Positions 6,999 through 7,859 of a stretch of 7,859 nt of DNA are shown in pieces. The position numbers were made by a program, and so were the translations under genes. The notes beneath the pieces were generated by a model that was given only the letters and a program-made list of their open reading frames with translations, had not been told where the DNA came from and did no database searches. The stretch is from Bacteroidota bacterium. GTDB taxonomy: Bacteria; Bacteroidota; Kryptoniia; Kryptoniales; JAKASW01. Each line of letters begins with the position of its first letter. Position 1 is the first letter of the stretch. The DNA lies in contig JAJYOS010000276.1 in the NCBI GenBank assembly GCA_021796055.1, forward strand, positions 1-7,859. Reading direction: 5' to 3'.

Positions 6999-7302
6999 TC
7001 TACTCCTGCTGCTCGCACTGCTCATCCCCGCTTGTTCGGAGAGACCGCCGATTCCTGAACCAAAGCTGGTGGATTTCTATATCCAGCTTCAGATGATAGA
7101 TGCGGAATACGGGAAGGACGCTGCCCTGCAGAGGCAGAAGGCCGACTCTCTGATGGCGGCATTCAAAATCGACAAGGCTGGCTTTGATTCGACCATGTCG
7201 TGGTACAGCGGCAAGCCCGAACGGTGGGAAGAATTTTTCGCGGAAGTCAAACAGCGGCTTGCAGAGATGAAACCCGGCTACGTCAGGACGCAGCGCCGGT
7301 AA
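6979..7302 (+). CDS. Small lipoprotein, DUF4296-like
   Basis: The product has 107 residues and a classic lipoprotein N-terminus: basic MRRRKNN, a leucine-rich core at 8-16 and a lipobox ending in Cys19 (IPAC; proline at -2 is unusual but tolerated). It should be lipidated and held in the envelope. The mature part is helical and resembles DUF4296 proteins of the Bacteroidota: a conserved IPEPKLVDFYIQLQMIDAEY stretch at 25-44, then a FKIDKAGFDSTMSWYSGKPE block at 62-81 and an amphipathic helix to about 97. The function of that family is unknown. The ATG at 6979 overlaps the methyltransferase gene by 20 bases, and the complete signal peptide supports this start. The 3' end overlaps the convergent gene on the other strand by 20 bases. 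The DUF4296 match is from memory of the pattern and not a search. Confidence 0.7.
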   Translation: MRRRKNNLLLLLALLIPACSERPPIPEPKLVDFYIQLQMIDAEYGKDAALQRQKADSLMAAFKIDKAGFDSTMSWYSGKPERWEEFFAEVKQRLAEMKPGYVRTQRR

Positions 7303-7859
7303 GTCTCGCCACGAGCGCGACCTCGGCAAGCTCGCAATCACCAACGGCACTGTGGACGGCGACTAAATCCTTTGTCTTTTCAAGTTCCGCCTTGAGGAGC
7401 GAGAAAGTTCGTTTATCGACCAGGGTTCGAAGATCCATTTCCAATCCGCTTTGCTTCAACCTTTCAAGCGTCTCGATTACGCTCTGGGCTGTCGTGGACA
7501 GAGCCGCCGCTATTTCGACGGCGGTGAGTTTCTCGCGGAAAAGTTCGTAGGCCTTCCGGTCCGCCGCAGTCAATTCAACTTTCGTCTCAGACTCGAAATC
7601 GAGGCACACCTGCAGCATCCTCCTCTGGATGACAGCCGTATTCGCCCCATCTCCCGGCAAGTACGCTGATATTTCTTCCTTCGTTGCCGGGTGATCGTTT
7701 GCTATTTCGATAAGCCTTTCTTCCGTGCAAATACTGAAGACGGGCATGCCGAGTTCGGCAGCAATCGCTCGTCTCTCATCTCTCAACGCCTTATAGAGTG
7801 CTTTTCTCAGGATAAAGGGGCGTTTTGCGATCGTCGCAATTCCGGTCTCCAAGTATTTT
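7283..7859 (-). CDS. HRDC plus helix-turn-helix C-terminal part of a RecQ-like protein (5' end outside window)
   Basis: The frame is open from the right edge to a TGA at 7283-7285, 192 codons, so only the C-terminal part is seen. An HRDC domain, a helical nucleic-acid-binding fold found at the end of RecQ helicases and RNase D, lies at about 7805-7600; visible elements are LYKALRDERRAIAAELGMPV and the following FSICTEERLIEIA. From about 7565 to 7300 a helix-turn-helix region follows (ELFREKLTAVEIAAALSTT, then a long helical tail) that resembles the RecQ-tail HTH_40 domain of many Bacteroidota and Firmicutes. In that setting the missing N-terminal part would be a DEAD-like helicase acting in DNA repair and recombination. 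A TTG at 7850-7852 could in principle start a 189-residue protein, but the frame stays open upstream (codons for Lys and Tyr) and the sequence begins like the inside of a longer protein. Confidence 0.7.
   Translation of the reverse strand, partial: KYLETGIATIAKRPFILRKALYKALRDERRAIAAELGMPVFSICTEERLIEIANDHPATKEEISAYLPGDGANTAVIQRRMLQVCLDFESETKVELTAADRKAYELFREKLTAVEIAAALSTTAQSVIETLERLKQSGLEMDLRTLVDKRTFSLLKAELEKTKDLVAVHSAVGDCELAEVALVARLTGAAS

Overview
The window reads as an ordinary, gene-dense bacterial chromosome segment. It is about half G+C, has almost no intergenic space, and shows no RNA gene, CRISPR array or insertion sequence. The likely source is a member of the Bacteroidota/Chlorobiota/Ignavibacteriota (FCB) group, perhaps Ignavibacteria-like. 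The clues are a DUF4296-type lipoprotein, a short RsmI-family protein without the C-terminal extension, a RecQ-type HRDC plus helix-turn-helix tail, weak or absent Shine-Dalgarno sites and several GTG/TTG starts. This placement is an inference from protein style, not a search result.

Bases 1-3717 carry the end of one gene (probably nuoB) and then nuoC, nuoD, nuoE and nuoF, all on the + strand. They encode the peripheral arm of respiratory complex I: the connecting subunits C and D, and the NADH-oxidising module E and F with its FMN and Fe-S sites. All visible catalytic and cluster-binding residues are present, so these look functional. The expected next gene, nuoG, does not follow nuoF. The two spacers in front of nuoD and nuoE are AT-rich and have a clear 7-base periodicity (consensus near AATTNAR), unlike the surrounding coding DNA.

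Bases 3718-3834 form a 117-base gap with no confident promoter or terminator. It ends in the one convincing Shine-Dalgarno site of the window, ahead of dut.

Bases 3835-7302 hold a second + strand run that looks like one transcription unit: dut (dUTPase), a NodB-type polysaccharide deacetylase, an AI-2E/PerM-family membrane protein, an RsmI-family SAM-dependent methyltransferase and a small lipoprotein. Three of the four junctions overlap (4, 4 and 20 bases) and the fourth is a 13-base gap, so translational coupling is likely. The genes do not share an obvious pathway; nucleotide hygiene, envelope and ribosome modification are mixed.

Bases 7283-7859, on the - strand, are the 3' end of a gene that runs off the right edge. 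It encodes an HRDC domain followed by a RecQ-tail-type helix-turn-helix region and converges on the lipoprotein gene with a 20-base tail-to-tail overlap.

I found no clear sign of an undescribed biological system. The points most worth a second look are the heptameric spacers, the divergent RsmI motifs and the break in the nuo cluster.
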